This document shows, piece by piece, positions 13,034 through 24,100 of a DNA stretch of 64,000 bases. The first letter of the stretch is position 1; every line of letters begins with the position of its first letter. Position numbers and translations under genes: made by a program. The DNA is taken from contig BDSL01000070.1 of NCBI GenBank assembly GCA_003116995.1, forward strand, positions 62,001-126,000. The letters run 5' to 3'. The notes under the pieces were generated by a model, which saw only the letters and a list, made by a program, of their open reading frames with translations, had not been told where the DNA came from and made no database searches. Source of the stretch: Yamagishiella unicocca. Taxonomy: Eukaryota; Chlorophyta; Chlorophyceae; Chlamydomonadales; Volvocaceae.

Positions 13034-15177
13034 GCTGCGATATGGCACGCGAGCATACATCCCTCCCAACTACAATAACACAGCCGTCCACAATCACTCG
13101 CTCTTGGATAATGTTACTAGGACACGGGGGTAAGGGTGCCGCAATCGCGAACCCGCCGGCTGAAGCGCGCCGCCTCCGCGCTTCGTACTAAGCCCTCACC
13201 GGCGGCCAGCGGCCAAAAGCGCTCTGCCCAGCTCCCCAAACCCGCGATGCCAGCAGCCGAGCACACACACCCCAAGCGGGGCGACAGCCGCTGCAGCGCC
13301 ACGACACAACACGTGGCCGACCAAGGAAACACAACACACGAGCCCGCGCCGAGCCAACACGGCGGCGAGCTCGCCAACGCACACGTGCGCGTCCTCTGGT
13401 TCCTTGAAGCGGAACATGGCACCCAAGCAATGCGATAACGAAGGGAAAAGGGAAATCAGAGGTCAAGGCAAAAACGTCCCCCCGCTCTTGTGTCACGCCC
13501 GAGCGCCGGCACGGATGTTTCACAGGCACTGGTTCCGGAGCCAGGGCAATTGCGTTTCTGCTTGTATGCTGTTGCCATAACTGCAGGGCCTCTATTGCTG
13601 GGAGGATTTATTGCGTCATATGAATTCCGTTTCCACTCGTTTCGACAGCGATGGGGACACGTGCGAAAATCGCAGTTCAGGTCCGGCCGCAGGGCCCTTC
13701 TGACCAAATCCGTTGGAGCCGCCGCCGAGTACTTAGCGGAGCCGCACCTCAGCGTGGTTCTCGTGCTTGGTTGACCGGTTACTAACACTGCTGACGCAGC
13801 GCGCTTGAAGAACACCCCTGCCGGCTCCTTGCTGCGTGGTTAGGTCACTAGCTGCTGTCAGCGCCACCATTACGTTCCGAACTTGAGACCCTGCGCAGCC
13901 AGTCCGTGGGGCCGTGGGGCCGCTCGGTTGCGCCACACCGCAAGAGGTCAAGAGCAGAGGAACTTCTTTCTGTGGGGCATGACACTGGGACCGGCCCAGG
14001 TAGAAACAGCGCACGACCGCAAGGGCAGGCGGGCACAACACAAAACGCAAGTGACACGGGGGAGGAAATGGCGGCTGTGCGGGTAACGAAAAACGCCCCC
14101 TAACGCGCTCCTATGTTCGGCTCGGGCGTCGGTCAAGCATAGCCGGACAAATAACCGTAGCGCGTCGCTCAAGCAACTGCGCTGAGCACGCAACACTGCT
14201 CCGAGCGCGGGAAGCCTCGTCGGCTAGGCGTATCTATATCACAAATTGCCGTACGGCCCACGCCAGATGTACTGCAGGCAAACAACACCAAAAAGCATTC
14301 CCCCCCTCCTTTCGACCCGCCCAAACAGGCGCTTGCCTCCCCTTGCGCCACAAACCGCATTTTGGGCTAGCGCCCCGCGCAAGTTTCAGTCCTGTCCAAT
14401 AGGGTCCAACGCTGTAAGGAGGATTGGTAGTAGGCACAATCCCCAACATATGCTAACCTTGTCAGCTTTGTGTCATTTTGTGCGAGTATATGCATTGGCA
14501 GCACTATGCTGCGAATACATAAGGCCCCTACCTCGGAAGCCAACTGCAAGAAGCATATGGAGGGAATCGGCAAACCACGCGCTTGGGGTGTGCAACGGGG
14601 GAGGGGGACGAGAGATATAACGCTCCGGAAGCCCTGCGCCACTTTGCACTTTACACGAACAATATGAATATTCATTGCATTGTCAAGTATCCTGCCATAT
14701 CGGGCCCTGCTCTAAGCAAAGCATACTAAGCGTTAGACCTTCAAGGGTCCACCAGCGCATACTGTGAGAGGCATTGCAGGAAGATGACCTAACAAGAAAA
14801 CTTATTAAATATAACCTCTACCCTTACACACGCTCACTATCCCTTGGGAAGAAAGCTCGGCCATGCGTGCCGTGCACATCCGGCATTTCACACGGCATGG
14901 GAATGCGGCGCTCGAAAAAGGGCGCGACAAAGATGTAGGGTGTTGCCATTCACCAGATGAGTAAAGTAACTTAAGGAAGGTGTGTACAACCCTGCACGAG
15001 TGCATAGGACTTGTTGTTCACGCGACGATATTGATAGTTCGAAACTTGGCACTTCACGTCTGGGACCATCCTTGTCGCCCAGCTAACCAGTATAGGCAGC
15101 TGTCTTTGGATTGTTATCCAGGGATGGCTCTCTACGTAACCTTTTGATGAGACAGGGAGCGAAGATTAGTTGGAAAA
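13034..15177. other. spacer upstream of FGT1-like gene
   Basis: No supported coding gene. Positions about 13511-13620 resemble 45817-45935 (see separate entries). The 3' part should contain the promoter and 5' UTR of the downstream gene, but I see no convincing TATA box or other core promoter element. Confidence 0.45.
13511..13620 (+). repeat. old dispersed repeat, copy 1
   Basis: This segment aligns by eye with 45817-45935 over about 110 bases. Shared words include CTGGTTC-GGAGCC, GCTGTTGCC-ATACTGC and CTATTGCTGGGAGGA, separated by substitutions and small gaps. The two copies flank the FGT1-like gene on both sides. Confidence 0.6.
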
Positions 15178-18100
15178 ATGCAAAACAGTATCGACCCCCG
15201 AGCCCTCTGGGCAGCTGCCTATAATGGTTACAAAAGGAAGGGCTATGCCGATGACGTGAGCAAGGCAATGGCGACCCAGCTGGTCATGACCCATACCGGG
15301 CCCGATATATTAGCGGCCATGGCGCAGCTCAATCCATCGGCGGCAGGTAACCAGGAGCAGCAGGAAAAGTACCGTCGTGATCAGGAGCAGCGCCTGCGCG
15401 CTCAGCGCGAGCGGGAACGGGAGCAGCGGCAGCATCAAGAGGCTCAGGCCAACGACGAGGGCGGTGCAGACGCGGACGAGGTGGGTGCCACAACGCAGCC
15501 CGGTCCACATCTCAAATTCTATACGTGTTGCTCCTCATCCAAGCCGCTCCCAGCATTCCACCATGCGTAATTTCCCTCCCCAGCAACCCCACCACAGCCC
15601 CTTCCCCAACCAGCTACACCCCGTTTGCCGCCGTTACGAACGCGCACGCGCCGCTACCTGCCCCATGCATACATCCCTTGCGCCCGAGCCCCTGCTTCCT
15701 CCCCGCAACCCGCAATTCGAGCCTGCCATGTGCGCGTGGCGCAGCGCAGCCCCACTCCGAGGGACTGTGCCCCTTAGGCCTCACCCGCCGCGCGCTCAAT
15801 GTCGACTGGGGTGTCAGGCTGGGCCGAGGCTCAGGTCGGGCGGGGGTCTTCGTCTGAGGCGCCGCAGCGGCCCTCTTCACTCTCCGGCCCGCGGAACGGC
15901 GTTGCCGGTCTAGTGACGTGTCGGTCGGCAGTGGTGGTCCGCCGCACCCAGGTCCAGGCCCACTCGACGACCCCTGCCGATCCTCTCCCCCATCCTCCCC
16001 TCCACCCGGCTCACAGGATGCGCATGTGGACATCTACGAGCAATACACGTGAGCCGGGGAGCGGGGGCTGACGCCGATGTGGGGCTGGCGCCTGCGCGGC
16101 ACGTGTTGCACGTGTCTCGCGCTGGCGTCTTGTAGCCGAAATGGAAGCACGGGGGCGGGTTTAGTCGGGAGGAGAGCGAGCGAATTCATGGCAAAGGAAT
16201 TCTTTGTCGCATTATATCAGGTCAGGTCAGGTATATTGGTCTTGGCGCAAGTGTTGGAACGCGGTTCGTGCGACGGAAGTGCCATGTTCGCGAATGGCGA
16301 GGTGGGAAGGGAGGAACCTCATGGGGGGGTTCGAGGAAGACCCGTGGATGCCAGAAAATCGTTTAGAACAGGCGTTTTGAGATGCATGCTGGGGGGTGTA
16401 TGCCGGGCCAGGTGCGGCAGTCGAAGGCGAGAGGAGGGGTAAGCGTAGGACCGCGTGTTTGTCACATTAGGGCGGCTTGCGAGGAACCCGTGGGTTGCAC
16501 CCCCTGCACCGAAACTAACCGAGCTAGCCCTGCACCCGCTGCACCGAAACTAACCGAGCTAGCCCTGCACCCGCTGCACCGAAACCAACCGAGCTAGCCC
16601 TGCACCCCCTGCACCGAAACCAACCGAGATAGCCCTGCACTCGCTGTACCGAAACCAACCGAGCTAGCCCTGCACCCGCTGCACCGAAACAACAAGATAG
16701 CCCTGCACTCGCTGTACCGAAACCTATCAAGCTAGCCCTGCACTCGCTGTACCAAAAACCAACCAAGCTAGCCCTGCACCCCCTGGCCCGCCCTCCATCA
16801 CCGCCTCCAGGCCGGCCAAGGTGACCGAGGGACCGCCCCACCCCGACCCCATCGTGGAGACGGCGTCGCTGGCCTCCGTGGCGCCGCCGGACGTCACCTA
16901 CAAGCACCACCTGCACGTAAGCCCCTCCATGCAACAAGCACCACCTGCACGTAAGCCCCTCCATGCAACAAGCACCACCTGCACGTAAGCCCCTCCATGC
17001 AACAAGCACCACCTGCACGTAAGCCCCTCCATGCAACAAGCACCACCTGCACGTAAGCCCCTCCATGCAACAAGCACCACCTGCACGTAAGCCCCTCCAT
17101 GCAACAAGCACCACCTGCACGTAAGCCCCTCCATGCAACAAGCACCACCTGCACGTAAGCCCCTCCATGCAACAAGCACCACCTGCACGTAAGCCCCTCC
17201 ATGCAACAAGCACCACCTGCATGTAAGCACGGGTTTAGTTCCCCCCCGTCTCCCCCTGCCCCTCCGCCCTCTCAACCCTCGCCCACATCGGCAGGACAAC
17301 CTGTCTCGCAACGAGCTGTCCAACGCACAGCTGGAGACGGTGCTGTACGCCTTCCAGCGCTTCGAGCGCCGCCTGCCCGATGGTGGGGCGGTGGAGCCTA
17401 TGCAAAGGGGGGGGCGGTGGGCCCTATGCAAGGGGGGGGGCGGTGGGGCCTATGCAAAGGGGGGGGCGGTGGGCCCTATGCAAGGGGGGGGGCGGTGGGG
17501 CCTATGCAAAGGGGGGGGCGGTGGGCCCTATGCAAGGGGGGGGGCGGTGGGGCCTATGCAAGGGGGGGGGGCGGTGGGGCCTATGCAAGGGGGGGGGCAG
17601 TGGGGCCTATGCAAGGGGCGGGGGGCGGTGGGGCCTATGCAAGGGGGGGGGGCGGTGGGGCCTATGCAAGGGGGGGGGGGCGGTGGGGCCTATGCAAGGG
17701 GGGGGGCGGTGGGGCCTATGCAAGGGGGGGGGGCGGTGGGGCCTATGCAGGGGGGGAGTGGCCCGTGGGGCCTATGCAAAGGAGCGGTGGGCGGTGGGGC
17801 CTATGCAGGGGGGGAGTGGCCGGTGGGGCCTATGCAGGGGAGAGGGGCCGAAGGGGCGGTGTCAGCCCTGGGGTGTTTCATGGTGGCGTCTGGGGCGGAT
17901 GTCAACGAAGAAGTGCGCTGTGATGACACCTGTCCTCCTCCTCGCCCGCCCTCCGGCGCCAGTCCACGGGAAGGGCGACAACCAACGCCGGGCGACCCCT
18001 TTCCCTCTCCCTCCCTCCCTCCCACCCGGCAACCCCGGCGGCCCCCCGACCCCAGGCAGCCGTGCCGGCTTCTTCCTGGGCGACGGTGCCGGTGTGGGCA

Positions 18101-21100
18101 AGGGCCGGCAGATCGCCGCCGTGATCCGCGAGTTCTGGTCCACCGGGGGCAGGCGGGTGCTGTGGGTGTCCACCTCCAACGACCTGCGCTACGACGCGCG
18201 GAGGGACCTGGGGGACCTGGGCGTCAAGGACAGCGACATCCCCGTCTACCCGCCGGTGGGTGCCGCGGAGCACAGCGGGTGTGGCAGGAGCCGGAGCAAC
18301 CCGTTGTGTATTGTAGGGGGCCCCCGTCCACCCGCTGGTGGTGGGGGGAGGCGTGTTTGAGGACCAACCCGTGGGTCGGCAACCATGTGGTGGTGGTGGC
18401 GGTGGTGCGGTCGGGCCCTGGTTTGCGCGGGAGGGTTGGACTGGGGGCCGTAGACCGCCGGGGACGCGGCGGGTAAGAAGGGCACTTAGGGGTCGTGTGG
18501 GGGCTTCTTGCTCGGTGACCCGCGCAAGGGTGTGCGGTGGACTGCGGCCAGGTGTGTGGGAGCGCCAGGGTGCGGAGAGGGGGGGGTAAGACTCTCTAGG
18601 TGGTTGGAGTGGCATGGGGTTGAGAGGCCTCAGTCAGACCTCAGCCAACGCCACCTCGCCCCCCCGTCCCGGCCTCTCCCCCCTGCTTCCGCGCTGCACA
18701 GCGCAAGGACAACGTGCCCGCGGGCCCCCTGGAGCGCGCCTACCCGGGCGGGGGCGTGCTGTTCATCACCTACTCGCTGCTGGTGTCCAAGGGGACCTAC
18801 AAGCCGCCCTCGTCAGGGGCGGGCAAGAAAGGCCGCAGCAGCGGCGGCAGCGGACAGGCGGGCGCCGCGGCCGGGGGCGGCGGGCGGGGGCGCGGCCGCG
18901 GTCGTCCGGGGGGCGCTCCGGGCGCTGAGGAGGTGGACGACGTGACTGCGGAGCGTGAGTGCACGAGGGGGCGGCGAGGCAACCGGTGGAGCTGACGTCC
19001 GCGGGGGAGGGGGAGGGGGAGGGGGCCGCGTGGGATTAGACGATGTATGTGTGCGTGTGTGTGTGCGTATCCCGCCGTCAGGAGGTCGGGTGGGTATGTG
19101 CTCTCAGACACGACGCGTTCAGTCGAATGTACAGGGCCCACGGCATAATGTTTCGGCGCCGTACGTTCCTCGTCATGCCACGTCACCAAAACCAGAACCC
19201 TACACCATGGCACCATCCCCAACCCATGCTGCCCTCCCCAACCGTGCTCCCGTGCCGTGCCTTCCCCCCTACTGCCCCCTTTCTCTCCCCCTTCTTCCTC
19301 GTCGTCCCATCCGCTCCTGCACGTTTCTACGCCATACCCGCCCCTCCGTCAGTGCTGACCCGCGGGTCTTCCCCCATGCCCCTCCGTGCGGCAGGCGTCC
19401 TGGAGGCCAAGCGCGCGGAGGTGCGGCGGCTGTTCGGCGCCGGCTCCCGGCTGCACCAGATCGTGACCTGGCTGGGGGGGCCCGACGGGCGCGGCGAGTC
19501 GCTCGTCATCCTGGACGAGTGCCACAAGGCCAAGAACCTGCTGGATGCGGGGGGAAGTGAGTCGCGAGGAGGAGGATGAGGGGGGGGAGGAGGGGGAGGG
19601 GAGGGGAGGCGGGGGGGGGGAGGAGGAGGAAGGGGAGGAGGAGGGGGAGGAGGCGGGAGAGGAGGCAGCTGCTGCGGCTGCTATCCCTTAGTGCAGTCCC
19701 TCAGTGCAGTCCGTGCGCCGAGTGCATGGCACCCCCTTGGTGCATTCCCCTCCGTACGGGGAGGGAGAAGCAGGGGGTGCACGTGCAGTGCGGCTAATCG
19801 GTGTGTCGAGGGCTGGAGCATCCATGGTGGGGAAGGCTGAGACGTCGGGTAACAGGAGCCGCCACATGTCCTGTATTCGCCTGCGCCTGACGCCATTGGT
19901 CTCGACCCCACATTGGTCTCGACCCCACATTGGTCTCGACCCCACATTGGTCTCGACCCCACATTGGTCTCGACCCCACATTGGTCTCGACCCCACAAGG
20001 CTTGCCCACTGACGCCGCCTCCCCCGCTGCGTTACAATACACCTTCAGCCGCAGTCCCATCAGACGATGTAGCTGCCGCCGCACCTCTCCTTCCTCGAAA
20101 CACAAACCACACTGTCGCCCCGCGCGCCCTCCTCCGCCGCCGCCCCGCCCTCCTGCCCCACCTCTCCCCCCGCCTCTCCCCCCCGCCCCCAGACTCCAGC
20201 CAGACGGGCCTTGCGGTGGAGTCCCTGCAGGACCAACTGCCCAACGCCCGGGTGCTGTACAGCTCAGCCACCGGCGCCTCGGAGCCCAACAACCTCCGAT
20301 ACATGGTGGGGCCGTGGGGGGGAAGGAACCGTTGCACACGAAAGCCCCCGGGGGGGAGGGGTCACCAGGGCAAACCCACGTGACCTGACATGCCAGGGCA
20401 CCACCAGTGTTCCCTCCCCCGCCTCCTCGCCGCATTCCGCAATCCCTCACGGGCGCGAAAATTGCACTCGACGAGCACTGCGGGCGAGGAGCGCCTCTCC
20501 TGGCTCAGCGCCGCCGTCCAGCTCCCAGCTTAGCTCTCGCCTAGTTCGCGTGCGCCTACCCGCAGCCTAGCCATGCCTGCGCGTCCCAAACCGGCTTCGC
20601 GAACCGTTTCCTTGCGTCACGCGGGGTCCGCGCTTCCGTTAGTCTAGACGCCGCTGATTTCGCTCAGCCGCCGACGGTCGACATACGACCTCCGTCTTTC
20701 ATTTCCTCAACCAACTTCTCCAGCATCTCCAAACGTCTGTTCTACACGTTGTTTCTCGCATCCACGGGTCTTCCTCGCAACCCCCTTCCCCGCGCACTCG
20801 TACATCAAGGCGGGCTCCCCCGGCGTGTTGTCATGGCGGCCTGTGTGCTCCCGTGTGTTCTGTCTCACCCCCCACCCCCGTGTGTGCTGTCTCACCCCCC
20901 CTGATGCTCTTTACCTGGTCGCCACGTGGCTGACTGGTTGTGTTTGCGTGGTGCCCCAGGTGCGGCTGGGCGCCTTCGACTACCCGCACATTGGCGACAT
21001 GATCAACGCGCTGAGGAAGTGAGCGGGCGCGGGAGGGAGGGGGAGAGGGAGGGGGAGTACCGGTCAGAACGCGGATAGGAGTGTTGGCTGGCGAAAGTGC

Positions 21101-24100
21101 ACGGACGGGTGGGGCGACAGGGCGCGGCGATGCCGCCACACCGCCGTCGTCCCCAAGCACACCGCCATCGTCACCAAGCACATCGCCATCGTCACCAACC
21201 CCCCCTGCAAGTCGCAGCCATCTGCCTGCATTCCTGTGGTGCCCTCCTCCATGTCCTGCCATTTTGAGGTGCTGGCGTGCGGCCATTCTCCCCAACCGCG
21301 TATGGTCCCCCCCTTCCCCCCAACCGTGTATGATCTCCCCCCCCCCTCCCCCCTCCCCCCCACCCAGGTCGGGTCTGGGCGCCCTGGAGATGTTCTGCAT
21401 GGGCCTCAAGGCCACCGGCACGTACGTCTCCCGCTCGCTATCGTACAAGGGGGCCGAGTTCAAGACGGAAGAGCTCCAAATCGACCCGATCTTCAGGTGT
21501 GTGCAGCACCCCACCCCCGGCAACCGAGTGTCCCCTCTGTCGCTGGCAGCCCGCCCCACACGTACCTCCGCCCCATATCACCATTGCCCCTTTCCTGCCC
21601 GCCGTGGCCCTCATCTCCCGCCTCCCCCCTTGCATGCGTGCCCCCCCCCCCAAACACCGCGTGTCAGAAAACTAGTCACCAGCTAGCTTCTGCCCTCCGT
21701 TTCCTATGCCGTGTAACCCGGTCTTCCTCGCCCCCGGTAACCGTGGATTCACGGATTCTCTTTAAACCCCCCGGTAACCGGTTCTTTTTTGCAACCCCCC
21801 TCTCTCCTCGCCACGCCTCTCCGCTGGACCACCACCTTCACCTCCCTCGGTTTGTCGGCCGTGGATTTGTGGATTCTCTGAAAACCCCCCTCCCCTCCTC
21901 GCCGCCCCCCCCGCCCCGCCAGCGTCATGTACGACCGCTCCTGCGCGCTGTGGAGCCTGGTCCACAACGTCCTCCGCGCCCTGCCCAAGGCCAAGAACTC
22001 CCGCGGCCGCGACATGAAGGCCAGCCTGTTCTGGGGGGCGCACCAGCGCTTCTACCGCCAGATGCTCATCGCGTCGAAGGTACGGCACACCCGCCCACGT
22101 GCGTGCCGTACACGCCCCATGTGCGCCGCCGCTCGCCACGCACCCGCCGGCGCCGTCTCCTTCCATGCCGTGTGCTTTTGTTCGGGTCCTCCTACGACCC
22201 GATACCACCTGCGGCTTCTTCATTTTCCTTGCTTTGTCGCACTCCCCCCTCCTCCTCCTCCTCCTCCTCCTCAGTGTCCCTACGCCACCCAACGCCAACC
22301 CCACGCGCCCCACAGCGCAAGCGCGCTCCTCACCCCAGCCTCACCTGTCTCCTAATCGGCTTCCTGCGACACGCGCTTTCCTCACAACCCCACCGCGCAC
22401 GTGCGCTCTCACGTTCGTCCTAAACCCCTAAAACCCTAAACCAACCCCGAAACCCCTAAGCCCCTACCCCCTATCCCCCGCTCCCCCCCAGGTGCGGCGC
22501 TGCGCCGAGCTCGCGGAGGACGCCCTGCAGCGAGGCATGTGTGTGGTGATCGGGCTGCAGTCCACGGGGGAGGCCAACCTCAGCAGCGCCCGGGAGGCGG
22601 CGGCGGGGACCAGCAACGAGGAGGACGGAATGGATGACTTCGTGTCGGCGCCGAGGATGATCCTGCATGTGAGCGGGGGGGGGGGTGCAAGGAAGACCCG
22701 TGAGCGGGGGTGGTGTAAGGAAGACCCGTGAGGGGGGGGGGGCCGGAGGCAGCACACGGGGGCGGCCATCCGCACGGGGGGGTTACGTAAAAACCGGAAA
22801 CTCGACATCCACACGGGGGGCCGAGTTTCCGGTATTTACGTAAGCGAGAATACCTGGGTGGGAAGGGGTGCGGAGGGTTTTTGGCGGGGGGCTGGGGCGT
22901 CGCTGTCTACATGCAACCACCCTGGCCGGGGGGAGGGTGGTTTGGCCGGTATCAGGCCTGAGTCCACTTGGTGCGGGTACGACGACTGGTGCTGGGAGCT
23001 GAGTGCAGGCCATTCGACCCCTTCTTTTGCTGTAACACTATACGGCAGTGAGGAGCAATGAGGCATGACTCATTGCCCATCACTGCCGTATAGTGTTACA
23101 GCAGAAGAAGGGGTCGAATGGCCAGCTCCCAGCCAACCCTTTGGAGACACGAAACCCAGAAGAAAACAAAACGCACGCCCCTGACACCCACCCACGGACT
23201 ATTGCGCCTTGACTCAGCGGTACATTGGGGGGGGGGGCGCCTTCCCGTGTTGGCAGGCAGGGAGGGGGTCCCTAGCTGCCGTGCACCGCAAGCACCGGGG
23301 GAGGTTGTTGCGCAACGAACTTGCAGCACCGCCCCTGCACGTCCTGACGCCCCGACACGTCCTCACCCGCCCCACCTGCCCCATCTTCCTGGGTGCCACA
23401 GGGGTTCATCTCTCAGTGGCTGTTCCACTTCAACGAGCCCGTCACGAGCCTCATGACACACAAGAAGATGCAGCACCTGCAGAGCGAGGTGGGCGTCTGG
23501 GGCCGGGTTCCGAGGGGCCGAGGGGGATTGAAGGGTTTGGGGGGTTTTATACGAGAATCCCTCTTCGGAGCACCCAGGGGCGTCCCATGGGTCGCTGCAC
23601 TGAGGGGGCCACGGGTCCATGTGCCCGTGCGCCACCGCGTCGAGCCACACGCGCAGCCCGCGCCTCCTGGTGCAACCCACAAGCAAAGAGCCGTAAAAAA
23701 AAAGGCAGCAGAGCCGGTGTGTGTGTGGGGGTTGTCAGTGCAGCGCAGGTGGTGGGGGCACTGCTCCGCACTGGCAGGCACGACAGCCAGCACCTCCGAA
23801 ACCATCACCGGGCGCCCCGCCACCACGGCGCATCCTCCCTAGACCGTATGCCCGGGTGCCACTTTGGTGGTTCTACGCAGGTCTACCGCGCCTGCCTCGA
23901 GTGGAAGAAGCAGCCCCCCGCAGCTGACGAGGCGGACAGGCTCATCCGGGCAGCCAAGCAGGAGGCTGCGGCGGCGGCAAGAGCGGCGGCTCGCGCGGCG
24001 GCGAGTGGGGCGGCCGCGGCGGAGCCGCCAGGCGACGGAGCGGCAGCGGCGGCGGGGGCCGCCCCCGGACCATCGGCGCCGCGGTCTGCGGCGGCGGCGG

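Larger units (their letters stand above)
16811..22668 (+). other. FGT1: SBNO N-terminal ATPase lobe (exons 3-12)
   Basis: These exons encode the most conserved block. Visible in order are: [14 protein letters not shown], a signature at the start of the SBNO domain; the Walker A-like [11 protein letters not shown] in exon 5; [19 protein letters not shown] in exon 6; the Walker B/DECH motif [10 protein letters not shown] in exon 7; the motif III-like SSATGASEP in exon 8; LSYKGAEF in exon 10; [13 protein letters not shown] in exon 11; and [11 protein letters not shown] in exon 12. All expected catalytic residues are present, so the ATPase should be functional. Exon 6 carries an in-frame Gly/Ser/Arg-rich insert (about 18810-18920) between the TYSLL strand and the DECH exon, not expected from plant homologues. 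Confidence 0.93.

Noticed and set aside
16524..17431. Repetitive antisense proteins opposite exons 3-4 of the FGT1-like gene
   Set aside because: The repeat period of 34 codons equals three 34-bp DNA units; they are shadows of the donor-array minisatellite.
17201..18476. Gly-Pro-Met-Gln repeat proteins on the + strand
   Set aside because: They come from the G-run minisatellite in intron 4, between well-supported exons.
22415..22470. Interstitial telomere tract
   Set aside because: CCTAAACCCCTAAAACCCTAAACC is telomere-like, but only a few irregular units are present and they lie in a C-rich acceptor region of intron 11.
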